Of a stretch of 15,676 nt of DNA, positions 6,626 to 13,587 are shown piece after piece. Position numbers and translations under genes: made by a program. Numbering within the stretch: the stretch's first letter is position 1; every line of letters starts with the position of its first letter. The notes under the pieces were generated by a model, which was given only the letters and a program-made list of their open reading frames with translations, did not search any database and was not told the DNA's origin. Origin of the DNA: JAICLV01 sp036380925 (GTDB lineage: Bacteria > Actinomycetota > Actinomycetes > Acidothermales > Acidothermaceae); the NCBI GenBank assembly GCA_036380925.1, contig DASVDW010000132.1, forward strand, positions 1 to 15,676, written 5' to 3'.

Positions 6626-7294
6626 GTGTCCCTGCAGCTGTCAGAGATCTCGCACGCCGGCGCGCACCTCGCGGCGCTGAACCCCATCGACGCGCAGTCG
6701 TTGATCTCGACGTTCGGGCTGGTCGGCATCTATGTGATCTTGTTCGCCGAGACCGGCCTGCTGATCGGGTTTTTCCTGCCGGGCGACACGCTGCTCGCCC
6801 TGGCCGGCGCCTTCGCCGCGCTGCCGGCCCACGACTCGCGGCATCTGCCGCTAGCGGCGCTGTTGATCGGCTGCCCGATCGCCGCGATCATCGGAGCGCA
6901 GGTGGGCTATCTGATCGGGGAGCGCGGCGGTCGGGTGCTGGCCAAGCCCGGCTCCTCGTTCGCGCACTCGATCACCCGAATCGAGCCGTTGCTCGACCGC
7001 TTCGGCGAGGGCTGGGCGGTGTTCCTGTGCCGGTTCATCCCGATCCTGCGCACCTTCATGAATCCGGCCGCCGGGATCATCGAGATGCCGGTGCGCAAGT
7101 TCGTCGTGGCGAATGTGCTCGGCGGCGTCGTCTGGACGATCTCGATACTGATCGCCGGCTACTACGCGGGAGAGCAGCTGCACATCGAGCGGTACGTGCT
7201 GCCGGTCGTGGCGGCCGCGGTGGTGCTGTCGATCGTGTCGGTGCTGTTCGAGATTCGCCGCAACCGCCGTCGCAACGCCGCTTCCGAGCAGTAG
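6626..7294 (+). CDS. DedA/VTT-family membrane protein
   Basis: A 222-residue polytopic inner-membrane protein of the DedA (SNARE-associated/VTT) family. Members are linked to lipid scrambling or transport, envelope integrity and proton-dependent homeostasis; the substrate here is unknown. Evidence includes the re-entrant segment with acidic residues, ILFAETGLLIGFFLPGDTLL (about residues 37-56), then IAAIIGAQVGYLIGERGGR. The signature RFIPILRTFMNPAAGI with downstream GGVVWT follows. About four to five hydrophobic stretches are visible, and the C-terminus is basic (RRNRRRN). I chose the GTG at 6626 because the upstream in-frame extension is Arg/Gly-rich, without homology, and because a -10 box lies 7 nt before it. 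It is divergent from fba across 185 bp. Its TAG stop is the first part of the palindrome before the exporter operon. Confidence 0.92.
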   Translation: MSLQLSEISHAGAHLAALNPIDAQSLISTFGLVGIYVILFAETGLLIGFFLPGDTLLALAGAFAALPAHDSRHLPLAALLIGCPIAAIIGAQVGYLIGERGGRVLAKPGSSFAHSITRIEPLLDRFGEGWAVFLCRFIPILRTFMNPAAGIIEMPVRKFVVANVLGGVVWTISILIAGYYAGEQLHIERYVLPVVAAAVVLSIVSVLFEIRRNRRRNAASEQ

Positions 7295-7310
7295 TAAATA
7301 CCGTTTACTA
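7292..7310. promoter_or_regulatory. 19-bp palindromic operator before the exporter operon
   Basis: TAGTAAATACCGTTTACTA has perfect 7-bp arms (TAGTAAA/TTTACTA) around a 5-nt centre. It is strikingly AT-rich for this genome. It begins with the DedA stop codon and lies 59 bp before the ABC ATPase start. A TACTAT box (7306-7311), usable as a -10, overlaps its right arm, so a bound dimeric repressor would block initiation. TetR- or MarR-type repressors of drug exporters use sites of this size, but no regulator gene is encoded nearby. A short terminator is less likely, as there is no U-tract. Confidence 0.5.
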
Positions 7311-7369
7311 TTCCGCTTGGTGGGCGAGAATGGTCGCCGTCCCTTCTTCGAGCGCAAAGGCCGGACGAC

Positions 7370-8389
7370 GTGAGCGACGCTGACGACGCGATCGTCGCGC
7401 GCGAGTTGACCAAGACGTTCAGCGTCGCCCGAAGGCACACCGGTCGGCTCGCCGGGTTGCGGTCGTTGTTCGACCCGGTCCTCGAGCGGCGCACGGTTGT
7501 CGACCGGCTCACGATGAGCGTCCGCCGCGGCGAAATCGTCGCGTTGCTCGGCCCGAACGGCGCGGGAAAGTCGACCTCGATCAAGATGCTCACCGGCATC
7601 CTCACGCCGACCTCCGGCGAGGTCTACGTCGACGGTCGGGTTCCGCACAAGGACCGCACCGGCAACGCGCGCTCCATCGGCGCGGTGTTCGGCCAGAAAA
7701 CTCAGCTGTGGTGGGATCTTCCGGCCCGTCAATCGTTCGCGCTGCTGCGCGACATCTTCGACGTGCCGGCCGCGCTCTACGAACGGCAACTCGCCGACTT
7801 CGACTCGATCCTGGAGCTGTCGGAGTTCTGGAACACGCCGGTGCGCAACCTGTCGCTGGGCCAGCGGGTTCGTTGCGAGATGGCCGCGGCCATGCTGCAC
7901 GACCCGAGCATCGTGTTCCTCGATGAGCCCACCATCGGCATGGACGTCGTGGTCAAGGAGCAGACTCGCGAGTTCCTTCGGGCGCAGGTGCAAGACCGAG
8001 GACGCACGATTGTCTTGACGACGCACGACATGACCGAGGTCGCCAGGTTGTGCGAGCGGGTGCTGCTGATCAATCACGGCCGGTTGATGTTCGACGGCAC
8101 GCTGACCCGGTTGAAGGCCGAGCACGGCGGCACGTCGCACGTCAACGTCACGTTCGCCGAGCCGGTCGCCGCGGTGAGCGTCGCCGGCGCGCGGCTCGTC
8201 TCGCACGACGGCATGCGCGCGGTGCTGGCGCCGGAGGGCGCCACGACGCCGGAGGACGTCGTCCGCGCTCTGATTTCGCGGTTCGCCGTCGTGAACGTCG
8301 GCGTCGAGGAGTCCAACCTCGAAGACCTCATGCGCGACGTTTACCTCGCACAACTCGACGCCGCGTCGTCGGCGAGCCACCTGGCATGA
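7370..8389 (+). CDS. ABC exporter ATP-binding protein (COG4586 type)
   Basis: A 339-residue cytosolic ATPase that should power the two permeases encoded next. Walker A GPNGAGKST is at 61-69, the Q-loop GQKTQLWWDLP at 108-118, the signature LSLGQ at 161-165, Walker B IVFLDEPT at 181-188, and the H-loop TTHD at 217-220. The GQKTQLWWDLPARQSF stretch marks the COG4586 group, which pairs with COG4587 and COG3694 permeases (ABC-2 superfamily, formerly DUF990). About 90 residues after the nucleotide-binding domain form a C-terminal extension (SHVNVTFAEPVAAVSVAGAR onwards). It starts at GTG 7370 after a weak AAAGG. The stop overlaps the next ATG by 4 nt. The cargo is unknown; related systems have been linked to export of toxic compounds. 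Confidence 0.93.
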   Translation: MSDADDAIVARELTKTFSVARRHTGRLAGLRSLFDPVLERRTVVDRLTMSVRRGEIVALLGPNGAGKSTSIKMLTGILTPTSGEVYVDGRVPHKDRTGNARSIGAVFGQKTQLWWDLPARQSFALLRDIFDVPAALYERQLADFDSILELSEFWNTPVRNLSLGQRVRCEMAAAMLHDPSIVFLDEPTIGMDVVVKEQTREFLRAQVQDRGRTIVLTTHDMTEVARLCERVLLINHGRLMFDGTLTRLKAEHGGTSHVNVTFAEPVAAVSVAGARLVSHDGMRAVLAPEGATTPEDVVRALISRFAVVNVGVEESNLEDLMRDVYLAQLDAASSASHLA

Positions 8390-9225
8390 CCAGCGTCGCC
8401 ATTCCGGACGTCGCAAAGCGGCGCCCGCACCGCTCGTGGCGGCTGCTGCGGGTCGCGGTCTTGAACGAGCGGGCGTTTCGGATCAGGCTCGTCGTCGCGC
8501 CGATGATGCTCGCGGTCCAGCTGTACTTGTACGACCGGTTGTGGTCGGCGGTTTTTCAGCACACCGGCAAGGCGGCCGGCCTGACGCTGAGGCAGACGCT
8601 CACGTACTCCTTGATGGCCTTGCTGATGGGCCGGATTCGGTGGAACGCGCGCACCATCAACATTCGCGACAGCATCCCCATCTCGGTGCGCGAAGGAACC
8701 ATCGTCTACTGGTTCTTGCGCCCGATCTCCCCTGGGCGCTTCTATATGTGGCGTCAGTCAGGCGACGTGTTGTACGGCGGCGGCTGGGCGCTGCTGGGTT
8801 ACGTCGCGCTACTGGCCGGCGGCGTCATCGATCCGCCAGCGGGTGTCGAGGGCGCGATCGTTTTCGCGGCGAGCCTGTGTCTCGGGCAGGTGGTGCTCTA
8901 CTACCTGGGCCAGATCGTCGACGTCGCGATGTTCTGGATGCTGAGCAACAACGGCCTGGCGCGGATGTACTACTTCGTGCAAGACCTGCTGTCGGGAGTG
9001 TTCGTGCCGTTGCCCTTCATGCCGCCGCTGATGCTCGCGATCGCGACCTGGTTGCCGTTCAGCAGCGGGGTCAACGTGCCGCTGTCGCTGTACGTCGGCC
9101 GCACCCCGCTGTCCCACGCGCCTGAACAGCTCGCGCTGCAGTTGTTCTGGTGCGTCGCGCTGGCCCTTGTCACGAGGTTGTTGTGGCGGCGCGCTTCCCA
9201 ACGGGTCACGGTGCAAGGCGGATGA
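8386..9225 (+). CDS. ABC-2 type permease subunit, first of two
   Basis: A 279-residue integral membrane protein with about six hydrophobic segments, for example VVAPMMLAVQLYLYDRLW, ALLGYVALLAGGVI, VFAASLCLGQVVLYYLGQIV and ALQLFWCVALALVTRLLW. The short basic N-terminus (RRPHRSWRLLR) suits a cytosolic location. The length, topology and 'IREG-like' cytosolic loop (ISVREGTIVYWFLRPISPGR), together with the partner genes, place it with the COG4587/COG3694 permeases. ATG 8386 overlaps the ATPase stop by 4 nt, and its own TGA overlaps the next permease's ATG by 4 nt. The two permeases are likely to form a heterodimeric channel with an ATPase dimer. Confidence 0.88.
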   Translation: MTSVAIPDVAKRRPHRSWRLLRVAVLNERAFRIRLVVAPMMLAVQLYLYDRLWSAVFQHTGKAAGLTLRQTLTYSLMALLMGRIRWNARTINIRDSIPISVREGTIVYWFLRPISPGRFYMWRQSGDVLYGGGWALLGYVALLAGGVIDPPAGVEGAIVFAASLCLGQVVLYYLGQIVDVAMFWMLSNNGLARMYYFVQDLLSGVFVPLPFMPPLMLAIATWLPFSSGVNVPLSLYVGRTPLSHAPEQLALQLFWCVALALVTRLLWRRASQRVTVQGG

Positions 9226-10088
9226 CCGCCACGACCGCGCTGGCCGAGCCTGGCGACCGCCCAGGCGGGCGAGCCCACGAGCTGCGGCACGTCGCGCGAG
9301 TGGTCGGCAGGGTGACCGCGCTGAACCTTCGTGCGCGCATGGAGTATCGAGCCGACTTCGTGATCTCGGTGTTGTTCGGCGTCATCTGGCAGACCTCGAC
9401 GCTGATGTTCGCCAGCGTGCTGCTCACCAGATTCAAGGGCGGCCTCGGCGACTTCCCGTCGTCCGGCGTGTTGCTCATCATCGGACTGCGATTGCTCTCC
9501 CACGGTTTGTACGTCCTCATCTTCTCGAACCTCGCCTGGTTGCCGCGGCTCGTCGACGAGGGTCGCATGGACGGCTATTTCCTGCGCCCGTTGCCGGTGT
9601 TCACCCAACTGCTGTTGAGCCAGTTCAACGTCAACGCGATCGGTGACCTCGCGGTCGGCGCGTCCACCCTCGGCGTGGCGCTGACCTTGGCGCCGGTGCA
9701 GTGGAACGTCGGCAAGGGCCTGTACGTCGCGGCCGCCGTGGTCGGCGGCCTTCTCGTCGAAGCCGCGCTGCAACTGGTGTTGTCGTGCCTGCTGCTGCGG
9801 TCGCCCGGCTCTCGAGTGCTGGGTAGCTGGGTCGACGAGCTGATGTCGACGTTTGGCAACTACCCGCTGTCGATCCTGCCTCGCGTCGTCCAGGGCCTCT
9901 TCACGTTCTTGTTGCCGTTGGCCTTCGTCGCCTACTTCCCGGTCGAGGTCATCCTTGGGATCGCGCCCGAGCATGGCGTGATGTCGGTGGTCGTGCACTG
10001 GTCACCGCTGGCCGGCGTGCTGTTGTTCATGGTCGCGCGCCGGGTGTGGGCCTACAGCCTGCGGCACTACGCGACAGCTGGCGGCTGA
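9222..10088 (+). CDS. ABC-2 type permease subunit, second of two
   Basis: A 288-residue membrane protein that resembles the preceding permease in plan. A cytosolic N-terminus of about 45 residues is followed by roughly six membrane segments, for example FVISVLFGVIWQTSTLMFAS, VLLIIGLRLLSHGLYVLIF, VVGGLLVEAALQLVLSCLLL and LFTFLLPLAFVAYFPVEVIL. The loop LVDEGRMDGYFLRPLPVF matches VREGTIVYWFLRPISPG of its partner, the 'EGxxxxxFLRPL/I' motif shared by this permease pair. ATG 9222 overlaps the previous TGA. The stop (TGA 10086-10088) shares a base with the MFS start (TGATG), continuing the coupled chain. Cargo is unknown. Confidence 0.9.
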   Translation: MTATTALAEPGDRPGGRAHELRHVARVVGRVTALNLRARMEYRADFVISVLFGVIWQTSTLMFASVLLTRFKGGLGDFPSSGVLLIIGLRLLSHGLYVLIFSNLAWLPRLVDEGRMDGYFLRPLPVFTQLLLSQFNVNAIGDLAVGASTLGVALTLAPVQWNVGKGLYVAAAVVGGLLVEAALQLVLSCLLLRSPGSRVLGSWVDELMSTFGNYPLSILPRVVQGLFTFLLPLAFVAYFPVEVILGIAPEHGVMSVVVHWSPLAGVLLFMVARRVWAYSLRHYATAGG

Positions 10089-11500
10089 TGGGCGGGGGTG
10101 CGTCACCGCGACTGCCGCTGTCGTCAGCGGGCGGCCGGTGGCTCATCGCCGCGACCGCTTTGGGCTCAGGCATCGCGTTTCTCGATGGCACGGTCGTCAA
10201 CGTGGCGCTGCCGAGCATCCGTCGCGAACTGGGCGGCGGTCTGACCGCGCAACAGTGGGTCGTTGACGGATATTTGCTGACGCTGAGCGCCTTGCTGCTA
10301 CTCGGCGGAGCGCTCGGCGACAGATACGGCCGTCGCCGCATCTTCGTGATCGGGCTTGTCGCGTTCGCCGTGACGTCGTTCGGATGTGGCGTCGCGCCCT
10401 CTCCGGCCGCCCTGGTGATCGCGCGGGCCGCACAGGGCATCGCAGGCGCGCTGCTCGTGCCCGGCAGCCTCGCGCTCATCGACGAGGCGATCGATCCGCG
10501 CGATCGCGGTCGCGCGGTGGGCGCATGGGCGGGCCTTTCGGGCGTCTCGACGGCGATCGGTCCGTTCATCGGCGGCTGGCTCGTCGACGCCGTGTCATGG
10601 CGGCTGGTGTTCTTCATCAACCTGCCGCTGGCCGCGATCGCCGTGGCCATCGCGGTGTGGCGACTCCCCGAAAGGATCGCGGTGCGAGCGAGCTCACTCG
10701 ACCTCGCCGGCGCGTTCCTCGTCACAGCGGGCTTGGCCGGCGTCATCTACGCGTTGATCGAGGCGCCGACCTCCGGCCGCGGCGGCGATGTCACGGCGGC
10801 CGCCGTTGTCGGCGTCGGGTGCCTCGCGGCGTTCTTCGTCGTCGAGGCGCGCCGGGCGGCGCCGATGTTGCCGCTCACGATTTTTCGCTCACGACAGTTC
10901 AGCGGTGCGAATCTGACCACCTTGGCGGTGTACGCGGCGCTTGGGGGCGCGTTGTTCCTGCTGTCGCTTCAGCTGCAGGAGTCGCTGCGCTACTCGGCGT
11001 TCGCGGCCGGCCTGGCGATGCTGCCGGTGACCGTCATCATGGTGGCGCTGTCCCCGCGGATGGGCGCCTTGTCCGACCGGCCGAGGACGCCGATGACAAT
11101 CGGACCGCTGGTGGCCGGTGTGGGGCTGGCGCTGATGGCGCGGGTCACTCCGGGGCGCGGCTACGTCGACTCCGTGCTACCCGCCGTCGTCGTCTTCGGC
11201 ATTGGGCTCTCCCTCACGGTGGCGCCGCTGACGTCGACCGTGCTCGCCGCCGTCGAGCAGGAGCAGGTTGGCATCGCGTCCGGCGTGAACAACGCGGTGG
11301 CGCGGATCGCAGGATTGCTCGCCGTCGCGGTGCTGCCGGTCGCCGCCGGGGTGAAGGGCGGCGGCGCCTTGGGGCCTGGATTCGGCCGGGCGATGCTGCT
11401 GTCGGCAGCGCTGTGCTGGGCGGGTGGGTTGGTCTCGTTCGTCACTATCCGCGCTGGCTCGCGAGAGCCCGAGGGCGCCGCCTCTAAGGTGGAGCCGTGA
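10088..11500 (+). CDS. MFS transporter, DHA2 (EmrB/QacA-like) drug exporter
   Basis: A 470-residue major facilitator of the drug:H+ antiporter-2 type, expected to have 14 helices. Motif D1 is present as FLDGTVVNVALP (31-42), motif A as GDRYGRRR (77-84), and the antiporter motif C region as SGVSTAIGPFIGGW (151-164). WRLVFFINLP follows at 171-180. The protein probably exports a hydrophobic or cationic compound using the proton gradient. I chose ATG 10088 because it forms a TGATG overlap with the ABC permease; an in-frame ATG at 10046 lies inside that gene and precedes no homologous sequence. Tight coupling to a complete ABC exporter is unusual and suggests the two pumps answer the same signal. 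Confidence 0.93.
   Translation: MGGGASPRLPLSSAGGRWLIAATALGSGIAFLDGTVVNVALPSIRRELGGGLTAQQWVVDGYLLTLSALLLLGGALGDRYGRRRIFVIGLVAFAVTSFGCGVAPSPAALVIARAAQGIAGALLVPGSLALIDEAIDPRDRGRAVGAWAGLSGVSTAIGPFIGGWLVDAVSWRLVFFINLPLAAIAVAIAVWRLPERIAVRASSLDLAGAFLVTAGLAGVIYALIEAPTSGRGGDVTAAAVVGVGCLAAFFVVEARRAAPMLPLTIFRSRQFSGANLTTLAVYAALGGALFLLSLQLQESLRYSAFAAGLAMLPVTVIMVALSPRMGALSDRPRTPMTIGPLVAGVGLALMARVTPGRGYVDSVLPAVVVFGIGLSLTVAPLTSTVLAAVEQEQVGIASGVNNAVARIAGLLAVAVLPVAAGVKGGGALGPGFGRAMLLSAALCWAGGLVSFVTIRAGSREPEGAASKVEP
11485..11490 (+). promoter_or_regulatory. Possible internal -10 box (or Shine-Dalgarno) before the MOSC gene
   Basis: TAAGGT ends 7 nt before GTG 11497, the spacing seen for leaderless actinobacterial genes. 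The overlapping AAGGTGG could instead act as a ribosome binding site with a short 4-nt spacer. Since the GTG overlaps the MFS stop, translational coupling is equally plausible. Confidence 0.3.
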
Positions 11501-12318
11501 CGAGTGTGCTTGGTTGTTGGCGCTACCCGGTGAAATCCGCTGCGGCACAGGTGGTTGACAAACTTCCGCTGACGAGCGACGGCGTTCTCGGCGACCGCGC
11601 GTGGGCCGCCATCGCGTACGACGGCACCGTGGTCAGCGCCAAGCACCCGCGCATCGGCGGGCGGCTGCTCGAGGTGTTCGCGTCGTATGACGACACGACC
11701 GGCGTCGTCACGGTCACCGTTCCGGGGCATCCCGGGCGATCAGCGGGCGACCATCAGCTCGACGACGAGCTCACCGAATGGCTCGGCAGGTCTGTCAAGC
11801 TGACCGACGTCGTCCCCACGAAGCTGCAGCTGCACCGGCTGTGGCCGCACGAAACGGGCATGATCCCGGAGTGGGTCGCGAGCGCGCACCCCGACGAAGA
11901 GGTGCTCACCGACGTGGCTGGGGCGGCGCGCGGTCGGTTCGTCGACTACGGTCAGCTGCATCTCGTGACCACCGGTGAGCTTGCGAAGCTTGAAGCAGAG
12001 GTGGGCCGACCGGTGAACCCGGTGCGCTTTCGCCCGAACCTGCTCGTCGACCTGCCCGAGGATCCGTTGCCCGGTCAGCAGCTTCGGGTTGGCGAGGTGT
12101 CGTTGACGATTGACCGGCCGACGTCGCGCTGCGTCATACCGTCGCTTCCGCAGGCGGGCGTCACCGGGCTCGACGCGGAGATACTCACCCAGCTCGCGCG
12201 CCATCATCGAAAAGCCGTCGGGCAAAGGGGAAAGGCCGCGTTGTTCGGCTGCTACGCGAACGTCGTGCGATCTGGCGCCATCAATCGCGGCGACGAGGTC
12301 CGGCTGGCGGCGGACTAG
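11497..12318 (+). CDS. MOSC-domain protein (YcbX/mARC-like)
   Basis: A 273-residue protein with an N-terminal MOSC beta-barrel domain (GCWRYPVKSAAAQVVDKLPL, LGDRAWAAIAYDG) and a MOSC domain from about residue 120. The latter holds RFRPNLLVDL (177-186) and RPTSRCVIPSL (207-217). Cys212 matches the cysteine that ligates molybdenum cofactor in YcbX/mARC proteins. Those proteins reduce N-hydroxylated substrates such as N-hydroxylated base analogues and hydroxamates, so detoxification is a reasonable inference but not proven. GTG 11497 overlaps the MFS TGA (GTGA), making it the last gene of the exporter cluster. Its TAG stop shares CTAG with the convergent pyrE stop. Confidence 0.9.
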   Translation: MTSVLGCWRYPVKSAAAQVVDKLPLTSDGVLGDRAWAAIAYDGTVVSAKHPRIGGRLLEVFASYDDTTGVVTVTVPGHPGRSAGDHQLDDELTEWLGRSVKLTDVVPTKLQLHRLWPHETGMIPEWVASAHPDEEVLTDVAGAARGRFVDYGQLHLVTTGELAKLEAEVGRPVNPVRFRPNLLVDLPEDPLPGQQLRVGEVSLTIDRPTSRCVIPSLPQAGVTGLDAEILTQLARHHRKAVGQRGKAALFGCYANVVRSGAINRGDEVRLAAD

Positions 12319-12851
12319 GCCAGACCAAGGTCGGCGAGCGAGAACGCCGCCCGGTACTCGAGCCCGGCCGCTTCGACCGCCGGAGCCGCCCCACGCTCGA
12401 CGATGACCGCGACGCCGACGACCTCGGCGCCCGCCGCTCGCAGCGCCTCGACCGCGGTGAGCACCGAGCCGCCGGTGGTCGACGTGTCCTCGACCGCGAG
12501 CACCCGACGCCCGGCGACGTCCGGGCCCTCGATTCTGCGCTGCAGACCGTGCGCCTTGCCTTCTTTGCGGACGACGAACGCGTCGAGCTTGCGGCCGCGA
12601 GCGGCGGCCGCGTGCAACATCGCGGTGGCGACCGGATCCGCGCCGAGCGTCAAGCCGCCGACCGCGTCGTAGCTGAGGTCGGCGGTCAGGTCGAGCATCA
12701 CCGATCCGACGAGGGGCGCGGCGGTCGCGTCGAGCGTGATGCGACGCAGGTCGACGTAGTAATCGGCTTCTCGACCAGAACTCAGAATCACCTTGCCGTG
12801 AACGACGGCCTTGCTGGTGATCTCGGTCAAAAGGGCGTCACGGTCGCTCAT
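12315..12851 (-). CDS. pyrE: Orotate phosphoribosyltransferase
   Basis: PyrE converts orotate and PRPP into orotidine 5'-monophosphate, the fifth step of de novo pyrimidine synthesis, in the cytosol. The 178-residue protein has the family's usual length. SSGREADYYVDLR (24-36) binds substrate. VVRKEGKAHG (93-102) is the flexible loop with catalytic Lys. VLAVEDTSTTGGSVLTAVEA (117-136) is the PRPP-binding signature. I chose ATG 12851, which has no Shine-Dalgarno but does have a TACGCT box 7 nt upstream, suggesting a leaderless transcript. A longer frame upstream is antisense to the next gene and is a shadow. It is divergent from the hydrolase-like gene over 29 bp and convergent with the MOSC gene. 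Confidence 0.96.
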   Translation of the reverse strand: MSDRDALLTEITSKAVVHGKVILSSGREADYYVDLRRITLDATAAPLVGSVMLDLTADLSYDAVGGLTLGADPVATAMLHAAAARGRKLDAFVVRKEGKAHGLQRRIEGPDVAGRRVLAVEDTSTTGGSVLTAVEALRAAGAEVVGVAVIVERGAAPAVEAAGLEYRAAFSLADLGLA

Positions 12852-12858
12852 GCGCGAC

Positions 12859-12864
12859 AGCGTA
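12859..12864 (-). promoter_or_regulatory. -10 box for a probably leaderless pyrE transcript
   Basis: The minus strand reads TACGCT, then GTCGCGC, then ATG at 12851. This is a TANNNT box 7 nt before a start codon that has no Shine-Dalgarno. The same hexamer and spacing precede the aminotransferase gene. Confidence 0.5.
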
Positions 12865-12868
12865 GTGG

Positions 12869-12874
12869 CAAGGT
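12869..12874 (+). promoter_or_regulatory. Possible -10 box (or Shine-Dalgarno) for the hydrolase-like gene
   Basis: CAAGGT ends 7 nt before GTG 12881 and keeps the conserved A and final T of TANNNT. The overlapping AAGGTGG might instead be a ribosome binding site with a 4-nt spacer. It lies 4 bp from the opposing pyrE -10 box. Confidence 0.3.
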
Positions 12875-12880
12875 GGACAG

Positions 12881-13552
12881 GTGATTCCAGGCACCGTCGT
12901 CCTGCTCGGCAGCCCGTTGCTGGCGCCCGGTTCGTGGGGGGAGCTGCCCGGCGCGATCGAGCAGGCCGACCCCTCCGTCGACGTCCAAGACATCGCGATC
13001 TCGGACGACGCGACCCCGCCGTTCGGGCAGCGTTACTTGACCGCCGTGGTCCTCGCCGCGAATGAAGCCAAACCGCGTCCGCCGTTGGCGCTCGTCGCCC
13101 ACTCCGCCGCTGGGCCGCTGTTGCCGGGCGTCGGGCGCGGCCTGCGCGACGCCGGGCATCGGGTCGGCGGCTACGTCTTTGTCGACGCCCGGCTGCCGGG
13201 CCCCGGGCGTCCGAGCCGGCTCGACCTGGCCAAGCGCGAGGACGAAGCCCGCGCGGCGGCGCTGGCAGAGCTGCTCGACGCCGGCCGTGAGTTCCCGGAC
13301 TGGCAGCTGCCTGGTGTGACCACCCGCCCGCGGGGCCGGGCGTTCTTCGAAGAGCCGCTTCCCACCAGTGACGACTGGCCCGACGCGCCATGCGGCTACC
13401 TGCGCACGTCGTCCGCGTATGAGACGCCTGCGCGACAGGCGAAATCGCGCGGGTGGCCGCTTGTCGAGTACGCCCGCGACCATCACGTGGCCTGGCTGGA
13501 AGATCCACGCGGCATCGCGGTCGCGTTGCTGCAGCTCATCGAGCAGCTGTAG
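12881..13552 (+). CDS. Alpha/beta-hydrolase-like protein, function unknown
   Basis: A 223-residue cytosolic protein. PPLALVAHSAAGPLLPGVGR (67-86) resembles the nucleophile elbow of alpha/beta hydrolases, with Ser75 in AHSAAG in place of the classical GxSxG. It follows a beta-strand, as expected. VGGYVFVDARLPGPGRPSRL (95-114) would be the next strand and loop, with Asp102. The C-terminal ARDHHVAWLEDPRGIAVALL (198-217) supplies a candidate catalytic His201 or His202 before the last helix. There is no signal peptide. The protein is shorter than the ~270 residues usual for the fold, so the cap domain may be reduced. The start is GTG 12881. The neighbours, pyrE and a dehydrogenase on the other strand, do not define a pathway. 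Substrate and activity are unassigned. Confidence 0.8.
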   Translation: MIPGTVVLLGSPLLAPGSWGELPGAIEQADPSVDVQDIAISDDATPPFGQRYLTAVVLAANEAKPRPPLALVAHSAAGPLLPGVGRGLRDAGHRVGGYVFVDARLPGPGRPSRLDLAKREDEARAAALAELLDAGREFPDWQLPGVTTRPRGRAFFEEPLPTSDDWPDAPCGYLRTSSAYETPARQAKSRGWPLVEYARDHHVAWLEDPRGIAVALLQLIEQL

Positions 13553-13587
13553 CGAGTCGGCGGCGGCCCCGATCGTGTTGCGCGCGG

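Noticed and set aside
7370..12318. The exporter cluster as a biosynthetic gene cluster or mobile island
   Set aside because: No biosynthetic enzyme, integrase, transposase or flanking direct repeat is visible, and base composition matches the neighbours.
12315..13508. A long minus-strand frame extending pyrE upstream
   Set aside because: The extension is antisense to the hydrolase-like gene and Arg-rich. pyrE homologues start at the ATG at 12851.
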